DNA from: Lunularia cruciata
Taxonomy: Eukaryota; Streptophyta; Marchantiopsida; Lunulariales; Lunulariaceae
DNA: 64,000 bases
Assembly (NCBI GenBank): GCA_948567375.1
Contig: OX419756.1
Span: 70,260,333 to 70,324,332, forward strand
Direction of reading: 5' to 3'
The notes under the pieces: generated by a model
What the model saw: only the letters and a program-made list of their open reading frames with translations
Database searches by the model: none
Told to the model about the DNA's origin: nothing
Part shown: piece after piece, positions 56,001 to 64,000 of the stretch
Layout of the letters: each line of letters begins with the position of its first letter
Position numbering within the stretch: position 1 is the stretch's first letter
Program-made: the position numbers and the translations under genes

Positions 56001-59000
56001 AACTCTAAAAGGTCGTACCTTGCTGCGTGTAGAAACTTGTAGAGAACTTCTGCTCCGAAAACTACCCTCTTCACCTTCTCTCAAGAAAGTTTCGCTCAGC
56101 TCTCCAGAAAGAGAAAGACGTACACAGTCCCGGTCTTAGTGTCTATAGAGATTTGAGAAACTCAGTTCTCTCAGGAGAGCTTCTGTCCAAGCTCACCAGT
56201 AGTTAGTCCAACAACCCTAGAAGTCTCACCACTTGTATAGTACGGGAGCTTTCTGTATGTATTACATATCCTGTATTTTGCATATGACGTAGGGTTGTTG
56301 TTTCCACCACCGGAAGCACTCGTTTTTCGCCACTCTCCCTCACATGACCTACTACAGACGATGTCTCTCATTCTCCCACACTCCTCTAATGCTATTTCTC
56401 GTCTCTTCCTACTTTTCTCGATGTTTTTTATCTGCTCTTACCTCTTCCGATCCTGCTATTTTTATCATTCGCGACTTGCAATTCTGTCAGTGTTTGCTTC
56501 TCGATCCCAAAGTACTAATCAAATTATGTATTGCCAAGTTACGTCTAGAATCCTTTCCTTGAGCATGCTTCCAATTCTGCATCCTCAATGACAACTTTGT
56601 TCCAATTGCTCCCATCTTTCCTCCAGGGAGCATTTTATTTTTTCTGCCCTACAGCTACTCCTACATGGCCCGTGAGTTCCAGCATTCCTCACTCCCTCAC
56701 TTCTACCATTTCTTAGCGGCAGTTTGGAAGCAACCGAGTTTGCCTTGGCACTCATGAGCTTTCAAACAGAAGCTGTGTACAAGGGGTACTGCTACTTTTT
56801 CACTGCGTTGGGCACTGATGAATTGGTCAGTGCTTTCGTGCAGGCTTACTATCGTCGCCTGTCTGCTTCCTTCTAGTGTTCAGTGTTTTAGGACTCATGC
56901 GCTCAATGAGCATTCTGCAACATCCACTATCAAGTCCTCTCATGCATCGCCCCAACCCAGCCAAGACACCTTCCACTCCTCTCCCACTTCGCTCCACCCC
57001 ACCCATCCTCCACCAGAGCTATGTTTTTTCCTACTCGCTCTATTTTTTCCCTTTGCTTACGATTGGATCTTCCTACTCGCTCGATGGTTCTCTGCTGCTT
57101 TCAAGTTCAGATGTTTACTCTCTTGCTGTTCCGGAAGATTGTCTTTTGTCTCTTACATGATGTATGATGGTAGTTCACTGCAGGTGCTACTTGTGAAATG
57201 TATCAACTTCCGTTCCTGCTTTCTATCACTTTCTATTATATTTTGCTGTGTATTTCCTTGCTTAGACTAACTTGAATTCGATTTGCATTCGTTCGTGTTT
57301 GCATTTTATATGCACGTTCTCGGTTCCCTACTAAGTGGGTCCTGGTTTCCCCGTTCTTCGAACGACTTCTGCTCTCATTGCTCAAATATCACATTTGTTC
57401 GCGCAGGACATAACTTCCAAGCTTGAAGAGCAGGGAGATGAACGCTTACGTCAATTGGAAGAAAATGAATTGTATGTTCCTCACTAAGTTATCCTTCTCT
57501 TATTGCTAATGCGTATGTGTCCAGTTTCCGAAGGCACGTCTACAAGGAACAATCTGTGCATGTCATTTTGGGCTCTAAAGGAGCTCAAATTGATTCGTGG
57601 TGACTCCCTTATGCTGTAAGTAGAGGCAGTTTCTAGACAACAATGAAATGTAACTGGCATAGGATCAATTGACAAGCTGTGTATGTCAGGCACCGTTTAT
57701 ATTCTGGTTTACCAATCCCTTGATCGTTTGCTTTATCTTCACTTGGCCAATTATTGATGTCGTCTTACAGGACCTTCTATTTTGACTGTCCTATTGCCAG
57801 AATTGACGGTTTTTCTCCCCATCTTGTCCCTGCCAGATTGTGCTGTCTCTTAAGTTCTTTTAACTCGTTAGGTCTCTGCATGCTAGGTCGGTTACTATAT
57901 GGAGATGAAAATGCGTCAACTTATCTGGTACCTTTCCGTCTTGGTTTATTTTAGATTGCGTGAAAAGCTCAAGCACTTCACACAGCAGTACGATATACGA
58001 GAACAACACTTTGCTCATCAGGTATCTCTGCCGCTAAGGGCACGCCTACACACTTTACCTGCTGTAAATTGAGAAAAACTATAGTCAAGGAGCAGTAGAT
58101 TCTCTTAGACATTACCACGTACGTCCTACGGTTGTTCCAGGCCACTGAGTTGTTATATCCTTTAGTCAATAGGTAAAAAGTAAAATCTTTCCTGGAGGTT
58201 CTGTTGCGAGCTCTTAACACGCCCAATAGGTGGCGCTGACAGGTCGATCCCTTGTGTTTTACCTTGCAGCTACGAACCAAATCCTTGGAGTACCAACTTG
58301 TGGAAGTGAAGCTAAAGCAACAAGAAGATCTCTGCTCTCAGGCAGAGAACAAGAGCCTTATGTATTCTGAGCAAATTGCCCAGCTGTTAAAGACAGAGCA
58401 AGAGTTGCGTTCACAGCTGTCGCTTTATGGAGACAAATTTGAACAATTTCAGGTATGCTCCTTGTTAATCACAATCGGGGGATTCATCTCCCGTGTCTTC
58501 CGAGCACGCTTTTTGGGTACTTGAGAGACGCATTCGAGCTACTGCCTGTGTGCCAGTTCGTGACCACTACTGAACGCTTGATTAGAACCGGATAAGCACA
58601 ACCGTTTTCCACTTTTGAAATGATGCAAATCTGACCTTTTATCTACCGTATCGTCTTAGGACCAGGCGCAATCTTTGAAGTTCCAAATTTAAGCCGATGT
58701 TTCAAATATAATTGCTACGTGCCATATAATATCCTTTCATTTGTGGCACTTTCGCCATGTTCCATACTGATACTTGAGAGCGAATGGACGCCAGAGTTGT
58801 TGACGATGGATGTATAGTTTCAGAAAGCCCAGCTGTGTTCCTTCATTTGTTTGTCTAACTTGTCTGATTTTTTACTGAACAGGAAACCTTGACGAAGAGT
58901 AATGAGGTCTTCGCAACATTCAAAACAGAAATGGAGAAGGTGTAGTTTGGCATCTTATGAACTCTTAAAAAAATATCGGACTTGTAATATTAACAGGCTA

Positions 59001-59969
59001 GAGGACTTGAAATATATGTAGGCTCCATAGGGTGTACAGTTTGTTAACACCTAATTCGATGTAGATATCTACGAGCATGGAACTCCTTGACGTGAAATGC
59101 AGTGGCCTCATACACAGTTTTGTTTCACCACGACGAATATTCGGAGTGCTACTTTAGATTCCTTTGAATGATACTGTAAGTAGCACAATGGAGTGCTGAG
59201 TCATGTACCTCTGGATTGTTTGCAGAGCAAAGCTTTTCAGAGTCTCAGGTTGGTCCTATAACTTGATATTTGGTTGTGTTTACAGATGTCAAAGACAGTG
59301 AAGAAACTCGAAAAGGAGAACCATTCCTTGAAAAAGAAATGCGAGAAGTCAGACGTGTCTATCATCGATCTTTTGGGGGAGGTAAGTTTATGCGACTTCA
59401 CGGAATTTGGCTCACTGGTTTGATATTGTTGATATTGGTTGACGAAATAGTCTAAGCATGGTGTCGGCCAAAGCAGGAGGTCTTTCAGGAGAAACAATAA
59501 TGGCCTATGCCTTTCCTGCTCAGTTTCAAACTAGTGTACACCTGTTATGCAGAGGGATATGCTCAAGAAGCAGCTGCATACTACGAAGACTCAAAAGGAG
59601 AAGCTTGAAGGACTTTGTAGGTCATTGCAACTGGAGCGCAAGCAGCAGCTAGTCAGTCTTGATGCTTCTAATTCCCCTATTGACACATCCCTCGCATCGT
59701 CGCAGCTGGTGAGTAGTTTTTACAGAAACAGAAACAGGTTTTATAACTCCTCGAAACAGAACAAAAAATAGAACTACCGAGATTGTGACTGAGTGTGTTT
59801 CAGTTGTGATTGGCGTCTTCTTCAGGGACCTCAGTCATGAGGGTGGATGGAATTTGGCAAGGTTGTCACATGTGGTAAGAGATCGATGGCTTATAATCTT
59901 CATATAGGTTCTGATGTGTCTAAGATGCTGAAATTGCAGGACAATCTCAAGCTTAGCAGTGCCGACTAG
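49120..59969 (+). CDS. Taxilin-family coiled-coil protein, 12 coding exons
   Basis: Taxilins are long coiled-coil proteins that bind syntaxins and act in vesicle traffic in animals; the plant role is less known. Joining exons 49120-50065, 50422-50528, 50843-50924, 51075-51163, 51315-51392, 57407-57471, 57955-58021, 58270-58452, 58883-58939, 59286-59381, 59553-59708 and 59940-59969 gives about 651 codons, with phases matching at every junction. Family marks are LESLCRELQRQNKMLL, FEQFQETLTKSNEVFATFKT, KTVKKLEKENHSLKKKCEKS and KEKLEGLCRSLQLERKQQ. An upstream in-frame TAA at 49054 supports the ATG at 49120. The first 315 residues are acidic and not conserved. The ends of exon 2 and exon 12 have alternatives. 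No other known family fits. Confidence 0.9.
49183..49458 (+). repeat. Four tandem 69-bp repeats in taxilin exon 1
   Basis: Units at 49183-49251, 49252-49320, 49321-49389 and 49390-49458 encode 23-residue repeats with the core KLPDAEGLSDGFVECDT or similar. Units 2 and 4 are the closest to each other. All stay in frame. Confidence 0.88.
50422..50528 (+). CDS. Taxilin exon 2
   Basis: It encodes VKVRKRQLKEMRALSEGTDR and EKIRQLNAKYVQQ. The acceptor is gattcag. The donor is either GC (CAG/GCACGT, end 50528, next exon from 50843) or GT four bases later (end 50532, next exon from 50847). Both keep the frame. Confidence 0.85.
50696..50742. repeat. Perfect 19-bp stem hairpin in taxilin intron 2
   Basis: Arms 50696-50714 and 50724-50742 are perfect complements around a 9-base loop. 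The 7-base string GCAGAGC occurs at 50691-50697 and again at 50741-50747, so an inner 43-bp fold-back is flanked by a direct repeat. Confidence 0.9.
50843..50924 (+). CDS. Taxilin exon 3
   Basis: It encodes VAETRKMEKEFVALNRKCKQ and VNKEKDT, with phase 1 at the GTAAGT donor. The acceptor is cctgcag. Confidence 0.88.
51075..51163 (+). CDS. Taxilin exon 4
   Basis: It encodes YAELTKSTALRQKLESLCRE and LQRQNKMLL, the most recognisable taxilin box. The donor is GTATGA, phase 0. Confidence 0.92.
51315..51392 (+). CDS. Taxilin exon 5
   Basis: It encodes DDSKRLASEEEQKRQELSGK and FHSTVK, as in other taxilins (EEEKRKE, FQST). The donor is GTTTGA, phase 0. A 6-kb intron follows. Confidence 0.9.
52086..52822 (+). 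repeat. Penelope-type repeat copy A
   Basis: It aligns with copy B at a constant offset of 1577 bp with few indels. Shared marks are GAGCGGCACT, CAACTCATGAG-like bases, GGGGTACTGACAATTGCTCA and the final CCCGTTCCCAGAACGG. Confidence 0.9.
52841..52883. repeat. Two overlapping perfect hairpins between copies A and B
   Basis: Arms CCTGATCAACAGTGAAC (52841-52857) and its complement (52862-52878) leave a 4-base loop. An overlapping alternative stem, GAACTCCTG (52854-52862) with CAGGAGTTC (52875-52883), excludes the first. Confidence 0.88.
52884..53662. other. Unique spacer between copies A and B
   Basis: About 780 bp without an open frame that I can support. It is pyrimidine-rich in places (53095-53210). 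It may be the remnant of a first Penelope body that has been deleted. Confidence 0.5.
53663..54399 (+). repeat. Penelope-type repeat copy B
   Basis: It matches copy A over about 737 bp and precedes the reverse-transcriptase frame. Confidence 0.9.
54612..56042 (+). pseudogene. Penelope-like reverse transcriptase, broken
   Basis: One register spans 477 codons with about seven stops (54984, 55014, 55044, 55287, 55302, 55335 and 55416). Segments in order: WILDDISGVPILLEKVQTL and KTLYATLEKVLL, like the Penelope entry to box 3; SNTPCAVFVADLYLFICELD, like the usual NCAP-x-VADLFLF-x-YE box; RRYVDDLLVE with the catalytic DD pair; YLDCIITQDDFHIFVSIYDK, like FLDL...IYDKR; and a GRYKRVCNSKRSYLAACRNL end. 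This order and spacing fit Penelope-like enzymes, which copy RNA at nicked DNA or telomere ends. The last 195 codons are open. Endonuclease not seen. Confidence 0.7.
56713..57398 (+). repeat. Penelope-type repeat copy C, diverged
   Basis: It shares GGAAGCAACCGAGTTTGCCT, GGCACTCATGAG and GGGGTACTG with copies A and B. The final hairpin and the ATATCACAT end align with copy B, ending about 8 bp before exon 6. The middle is diverged. Confidence 0.72.
57407..57471 (+). CDS. Taxilin exon 6
   Basis: It encodes DITSKLEEQGDERLRQLEEN and E, with two bases of the next codon. Donor GTATGT. The acceptor lies beside repeat C. Confidence 0.88.
57955..58021 (+). CDS. Taxilin exon 7
   Basis: It encodes LREKLKHFTQQYDIREQHFA and HQ, the conserved YELREEH-type box. 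Acceptor ttttag, donor GTATCT. Confidence 0.9.
58270..58452 (+). CDS. Taxilin exon 8
   Basis: 61 codons encode LEYQLVEVKLKQQEDLCSQA, LLKTEQELRSQLSLYGDKFE and QFQ, the central taxilin coiled coil. Acceptor ttgcag, donor GTATGC, phase 0. Confidence 0.93.
58883..58939 (+). CDS. Taxilin exon 9
   Basis: 19 codons encode ETLTKSNEVFATFKTEMEK, the family signature. The donor is GTGTAG, weak but consistent. Confidence 0.92.
59286..59381 (+). CDS. Taxilin exon 10
   Basis: 32 codons encode MSKTVKKLEKENHSLKKKCE and KSDVSIIDLLGE. Acceptor tttacag, donor GTAAGT. Confidence 0.92.
59553..59708 (+). CDS. Taxilin exon 11
   Basis: 52 codons encode RDMLKKQLHTTKTQKEKLEG, LCRSLQLERKQQ and a less conserved tail. 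Acceptor atgcag, donor GTGAGT, phase 0. Confidence 0.92.
59940..59969 (+). CDS. Taxilin last coding exon (provisional)
   Basis: Acceptor attgcag, then DNLKLSSAD and TAG. An alternative acceptor at 59825 (ttcttcag) would give GPQS and TGA at 59838-59840. The family C-terminus is not conserved enough to choose. Confidence 0.55.
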   Translation, partial: DNLKLSSAD

Positions 59970-61530
59970 AACAAGCATGGACGTTTGCGGATCGGAATTT
60001 TCTCATTAAACAGATCTGTCTCAACCATGCTCGTCAATGCTGATAGAAAACGTTATTTCACTGCTAAAAAATGGGAGCCAAGAGGGCAGGGCAGGGCAGG
60101 TTGTCCATTCGGATAGATCAAATGGGGACCCAGCTTTCTTTCTCATATATACCTTGGGTTCCATTCAGTCACCTGAGGCGGATGAGAATGTGCCGCGAAC
60201 TTGAAATGGCTAAGCCGTCTCTAGGACCAGGCCATTGGACTTCTGCTGTGCGGCTGCTAATACACCGGTTCACAGGTAACTTGTATGTTATGGTACCTCC
60301 CCAATTCCATGGTTTCTTCCAATCCAACACACCGATGCGTGGGGATTGGAATGATACGGCTTACAATTTGAAGCATGTCATCAAGACAATGTGCAGGACC
60401 CGTCGTTTGGGTAGTAGCATTACCAACCTCTTTAGCCAAAGGGAAATAGCACTTTGCTGTTCCATGAGAAGCTTAATTTTATCAAGATGCTGGAAAGGAC
60501 AATCATGTTCCTAAAGTACACAACGTGGCCAACTCTCTGCATCGACTTTATACGCGGAGTAATTGCAGACAAAATCGTGGAAGTCACGTAAACTTATACT
60601 TCGTGCTCGCGTAGAAATGGATTGAAGAAGTTTTTCAATTGAATCTACATGCAACGGACAGAATAATGGTTGGTAGAGATGATCAACCTGTGGGAGAAAG
60701 GTCTTACTCAACCCTCTGAAATCTTCTCATACGGAGATTTGCTGCTCTGGACAACGGTACTTCCTTGCTTCTTCGGACAATCAGTTGTCGTAGGTATGAA
60801 GGTTCCGGCCCTTAATCCAAGTAAATGCATGAATCCATTTGTAGGCAGGATGATGATTGTTGATGCTCGAACTCCGTTCAAACAACGGACAATGAGTCTT
60901 CGCAAGCTTTCCCTATCAAAGAGCAAATCACAATTATATGCTTCTGATTCTACACGTCTTCGTCAACTTCGTAGCAATTTTAATTATTTATTTGTGAAAT
61001 GTATCGTGGTTTTACATCCCATCACCCAATATGATGTTGGACACTTTAACATACTGCACAAGCTCCGTGATATTCAAGGATGTGAACATAGATCAGAGGT
61101 ACTGTACAAATATCCTTATCGCCAGTATTAGCAAATGCTGATCAAACTCGCCCCATGCGGTGACATTTGCGGAATTGTTTCTTTGACCAAGTGTGCAGCA
61201 ATCTTCTATCCGGACCGCATTCGTGCTCACTACAAACGCAGCAAGCATGATTGAATGAACTTAGCACCGCACGAGTAATAGCTTAAACAGTAGGGCGTTT
61301 CAAATGGGAAATCCCGTACAAATTTTATGGGTACTCGCAAGAGAATATGGACACAAAAGTGAAACTTCCTTAAGAAATCTCACGTGCTGTTTAAAATTTC
61401 CACTTGCAGAGACAGAGGGTCGCTTCCAGGAATGGGTACTCTTATGATTTTATGGGCTGTTTCAGAATCCACTTTCAGAGATAGAGAGGTCACTTCGAGG
61501 GATGGGTTACGGGGCCGATTAGATGATACT
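59970..61530. other. 3' region of the taxilin gene and flank
   Basis: It is expected to hold the 3' untranslated region. Frames at 60071-60514 and 60670-61131 are open but show no domain and no codon pattern I trust. Base composition is like the taxilin introns until about 61.5 kb, where it becomes AT-rich. Confidence 0.45.
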
Positions 61531-63350
61531 CATAATAGATGTTAATTATAATGGCATATGTTTATCAATTAACATGTGACATGTGTCAATATACTTAAAG
61601 AATAATATAATGAACTGTTAGTTATCATGGCACATGTTATGAATGAATATTTGCCATATAGAAGGAAAATATATTAGAAGAAAAATATATGACATGTGTT
61701 CTTATAGAAAAGATTCCCCAGTGATTTTTTGAACATTTGCCATAGAAGACAAAATTTGAATTTCCGCTTGTACCTTGTGAGAATTTGAAGATATTGATAT
61801 TTGAAATAACTCTAACCTGCTAAAATCAAGCCATGCTTTATTCCTTCTTGAGATCAAAGAGAAATCACAAGATCTCTAGTTTGTATTCTTCATCAATTCC
61901 AGTTAGAATAATTCCCCCTAAAACACACTCACACATTGTAGATGTGCATAAAAAGTGAAGTAAAATGAAAGTTCTATTGGAAATCCCATCCCCTAGACTA
62001 TTTTAGAGAACTTTGGAGTGATTGAGAGAGTGTTGACATTGAGACTTATTGATATTAAAGAGTAGAGTTGAGATAGGATAGGAGAAATTTTGCTTTTTGG
62101 GTGCTTAAAACTTTGCTTGTTTGGGTGAAATTTCCCTTCCTACATGGCCTCTATCATACAACTCTTGTCTCAATTCCTTGTTAAATCTTGTGAAATTCCA
62201 AAGATCTCAGAATAGTATTCATTGGGGACCAAAGGAAAAGGAGACTTGAGCTTCCAGTGAGATCAAAGGAAGAGTAGACTAGATAGGAGCTTGCACGAGG
62301 ACGACCAAAGGGAAGGAGAGGACTAGAGATTTAGAATGATACATTCATATTATGTTTGTTTTCTAGAACATTATAATACATATACAAAAGGGAAGTACAA
62401 AGAAACCTATACAAAAGAGCATTGCATTTAGTGACATGGCTATTTATCTTGTGAAATTTGGCAGAGGATTTCTTGACTCTATGAACATGGAGAAATTGTA
62501 CAAGAAATGGGTCCAATGTATGAAAGCTTATAAGAAAAGTCACAAATGGAAAGACAAGTCAATGGGAGAAGGCTTGACAAACAATAGTTGAAGCAAGGGT
62601 GGAGAACAATTGAAGACAAATTGCATCACAAGTATCCACATTTTGAGAAGAGAGACATGATGTTGGTAGGCCAGGCTAATATCTCACCCCTCACATTGAT
62701 AAGTCTTGAAGTGAGAAATAAGGAGAAAGATGGTTTAGTGCAAGGTCAAGAGGATGAAATAAGAGTAACCCACAAGTACAAAGAGGAAAAGATGGAGATG
62801 ATACTACTCTATCTGGAATAAATTTACCATTCTCAGTACCCAAGTCACATATGAATCATTTTCAAAGGGTGCAAAAGAACACATTAAGAGGAAGAATTTT
62901 CATGATGAAGAGAGTAGATCTTATTCCTTCATTCCACCCTCTAGATCACGGTACAAATATGTTACACAACAACAAGGGAATGTAGAGCATGTTCTACTAT
63001 TGAAAGCATCCTCTAGATCACAATCAGTACATGTTACACTACCATAAGGGAATTTGGAGCATGTTTCTCAATTGTAGTATGGGACTTCATCACATTTCTC
63101 TCATGAGATTCTTTCTCACATTTCTCTCGTAAGGGATCTTTCCCTTTACCAACTGAGGAGGAATTGAGATGGGCTAAAGTTGCATCAACTCAAAAGGAAA
63201 GGGTAGGAAACAATGAGCATGACAAAGATGGAGAATGGGAATGTGAAATCTAGAACAAGGAAAAGAGTCTTCCAAAAGGAAGATTACTCTTTCACCCACT
63301 CTTTTTGCATTCTCCCAAGATCTTTCCAACCACACTGAACTTAGGAGTGA
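61531..63350. other. AT-rich decayed repeat DNA
   Basis: No gene is supported. Two similar segments occur at about 62935-62985 and 62996-63040 (cctctagatcac, tgttacac, aagggaat, gagcatgtt), suggesting a short degenerate tandem repeat. Confidence 0.5.
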
Positions 63351-63354
63351 ATCA

Positions 63355-63735
63355 TTGGAAGCTAAGGAGAGATGCAAATTTGCCAAAATTGAAGCACAAC
63401 AAACATCCAAGATAGAGGAAGTTAGAGTGAAAGTTGAAGTGGAAAGGAAGCTTAGCTGTGAGGAGATGACATCAAAAGTTAAGAAAATCTGGATTAAGGA
63501 GAGGTCTTCTAAATCAAGATGCTTTCTCTCTATGAGCATGGAATTAGCTTGCTTGGGAAAGACCTAGGATGAAATCAAATCATATTGAGTATGTTGAGTG
63601 AAATAGATTCTCAAGCTCTTGATGATGCTAATGCTCTTGGGATGGGGAGTTATAATATTGATCCTAAATTCCCTATACCTGATTATAATCCTAGCAAGTT
63701 TGATAGTGACTTTAGTTACTGTACTTCTTCTACTT
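63355..63735 (+). pseudogene. Fragment of a charged coil protein, frameshifted
   Basis: The first piece reads MEAKERCKFAKIEAQQTSKI with EVRVKVEVERKLSCEEMTSK, a short coil. After a frame change near 63568 comes ALDDANALGMGSYNIDPKFP and DYNPSKFDSDFSYCTSST with a stop at 63734-63736, which reads like a genuine protein end. I do not recognise it; it may be the end of a gag-like or host protein. Confidence 0.35.
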
Positions 63736-63740
63736 AATAA

Positions 63741-63831
63741 ACTTAGATACATATTTCTATTTCTACTTTTGACATTTTGTAACCAAGTAGACTTAGATAC
63801 ATATTTTAGCTATTAACATTTTGTAACCAAG
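63741..63831. repeat. Two-copy 50-bp tandem repeat
   Basis: ACTTAGATACATATTT starts at 63741 and 63791. Both copies end in ACATTTTGTAACCAAG or close to it, and the second is slightly shorter. A further TTGTAACCAAGG occurs at about 63913. Confidence 0.75.
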
Positions 63832-64000
63832 GGAGGAACACATAGTTTAGGGTTAGAAGTAGATATGTATTTCAGCAAAAGAAGTAGATTCATATTTAAA
63901 TTAATCCCTTCTTGTAACCAAGGAAGGAAGTAGAAGACATAAAGTTGGTTCATTTAGTAAGATCACTTTGAATATGTAAATGATGTTCCACTTTGAAAAA

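Larger units (their letters stand above)
52086..57398 (+). mobile_element. Penelope-like element remnant in taxilin intron 5
   Basis: Two upstream repeat copies (A 52086-52822, B 53663-54399), a broken reverse-transcriptase frame (54612-56042) and a downstream diverged copy (C 56713-57398) form the layout typical of Penelope-like elements with their repeated ends, including an extra partial copy upstream. The reverse transcriptase is not of the LTR or LINE type. I see no GIY-YIG endonuclease motif, either because it is absent or decayed. The orientation is the same as the host gene. Target duplications are not identified. Confidence 0.68.
51393..57406 (+). other. Taxilin intron 5, 6014 bp, carrying a Penelope-like element
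   Basis: It begins GTTTGACC and ends CGCGCAG. All other introns of this gene are 120-640 bp. The extra length is accounted for by repeats A, B, C and the reverse-transcriptase frame. Confidence 0.88.

Noticed and set aside
60071-61131. Two open frames after the taxilin gene as possible genes
   Set aside because: No domain, no splice pattern and unremarkable composition; they look like chance frames in the 3' region.
1-64000. CRISPR arrays, tRNA or rRNA genes, bacterial operons
   Set aside because: No regularly spaced repeats, no tRNA boxes beyond the 11-12 base primer sites, and no rRNA sequence were recognised.

Overview
This is nuclear DNA of a land plant with a large, transposon-rich genome. 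There are no rRNA, tRNA, CRISPR or operon signatures. One intron-rich host gene (a taxilin) lies among nested Ty3/gypsy retrotransposons that carry plant-type primer sites: initiator-Met tRNA in chromoviruses and an Athila-like site in the large element. A broken Penelope-like reverse transcriptase in a taxilin intron leans towards a non-flowering plant (lycophyte, fern, bryophyte or gymnosperm), but that is inference and the species cannot be named from the window.

1-15.7 kb is a transposon stack. The outer host is B1, a degenerate plus-strand chromovirus whose 3' LTR is at 15153-15737. It is interrupted by A0 (only its end is in the window; LTR 1362-1854) and by B2 (minus strand, 2577-14844, target duplication CACCT). 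The left LTR of B2 is interrupted by A1 (plus strand, 3196-8836, target duplication TCAAG), the youngest insertion. 16.75-22.36 kb is A2, a minus-strand relative of A1 (target duplication TTGAA). Family A LTRs carry arrays of perfect heat-shock-element motifs upstream of a TATA box.

23.79-36.63 kb is C1, a 12.8-kb minus-strand Athila-like element. Its very long LTRs (2.87 and 3.79 kb) each contain, on the gag-pol strand, a long charged coiled-coil reading frame. 36.6-48.7 kb is AT-rich decayed repeat DNA with a solo family B LTR (37653-38235, target duplication AAATA), an older LTR (42520-43073) and faint gypsy pol remains (43.85-46.2 kb).

49.12-59.97 kb holds the taxilin gene. I reconstruct 12 coding exons (about 651 codons) with consistent splice phases; the predicted protein is a syntaxin-binding-type coiled coil with a long acidic N-terminus containing four 23-residue repeats. 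Intron 5 is 6 kb long and carries the Penelope-like element: two upstream repeat copies, a broken reverse-transcriptase frame, and a third copy that ends about 8 bp before exon 6. 60-64 kb is non-coding or decayed DNA.

Most coding material belongs to dead or dying retroelements. The points most worth a second look are the coding LTRs of C1, the heat-element-rich LTRs of family A, and the Penelope-like element with its repeat at the taxilin splice acceptor.
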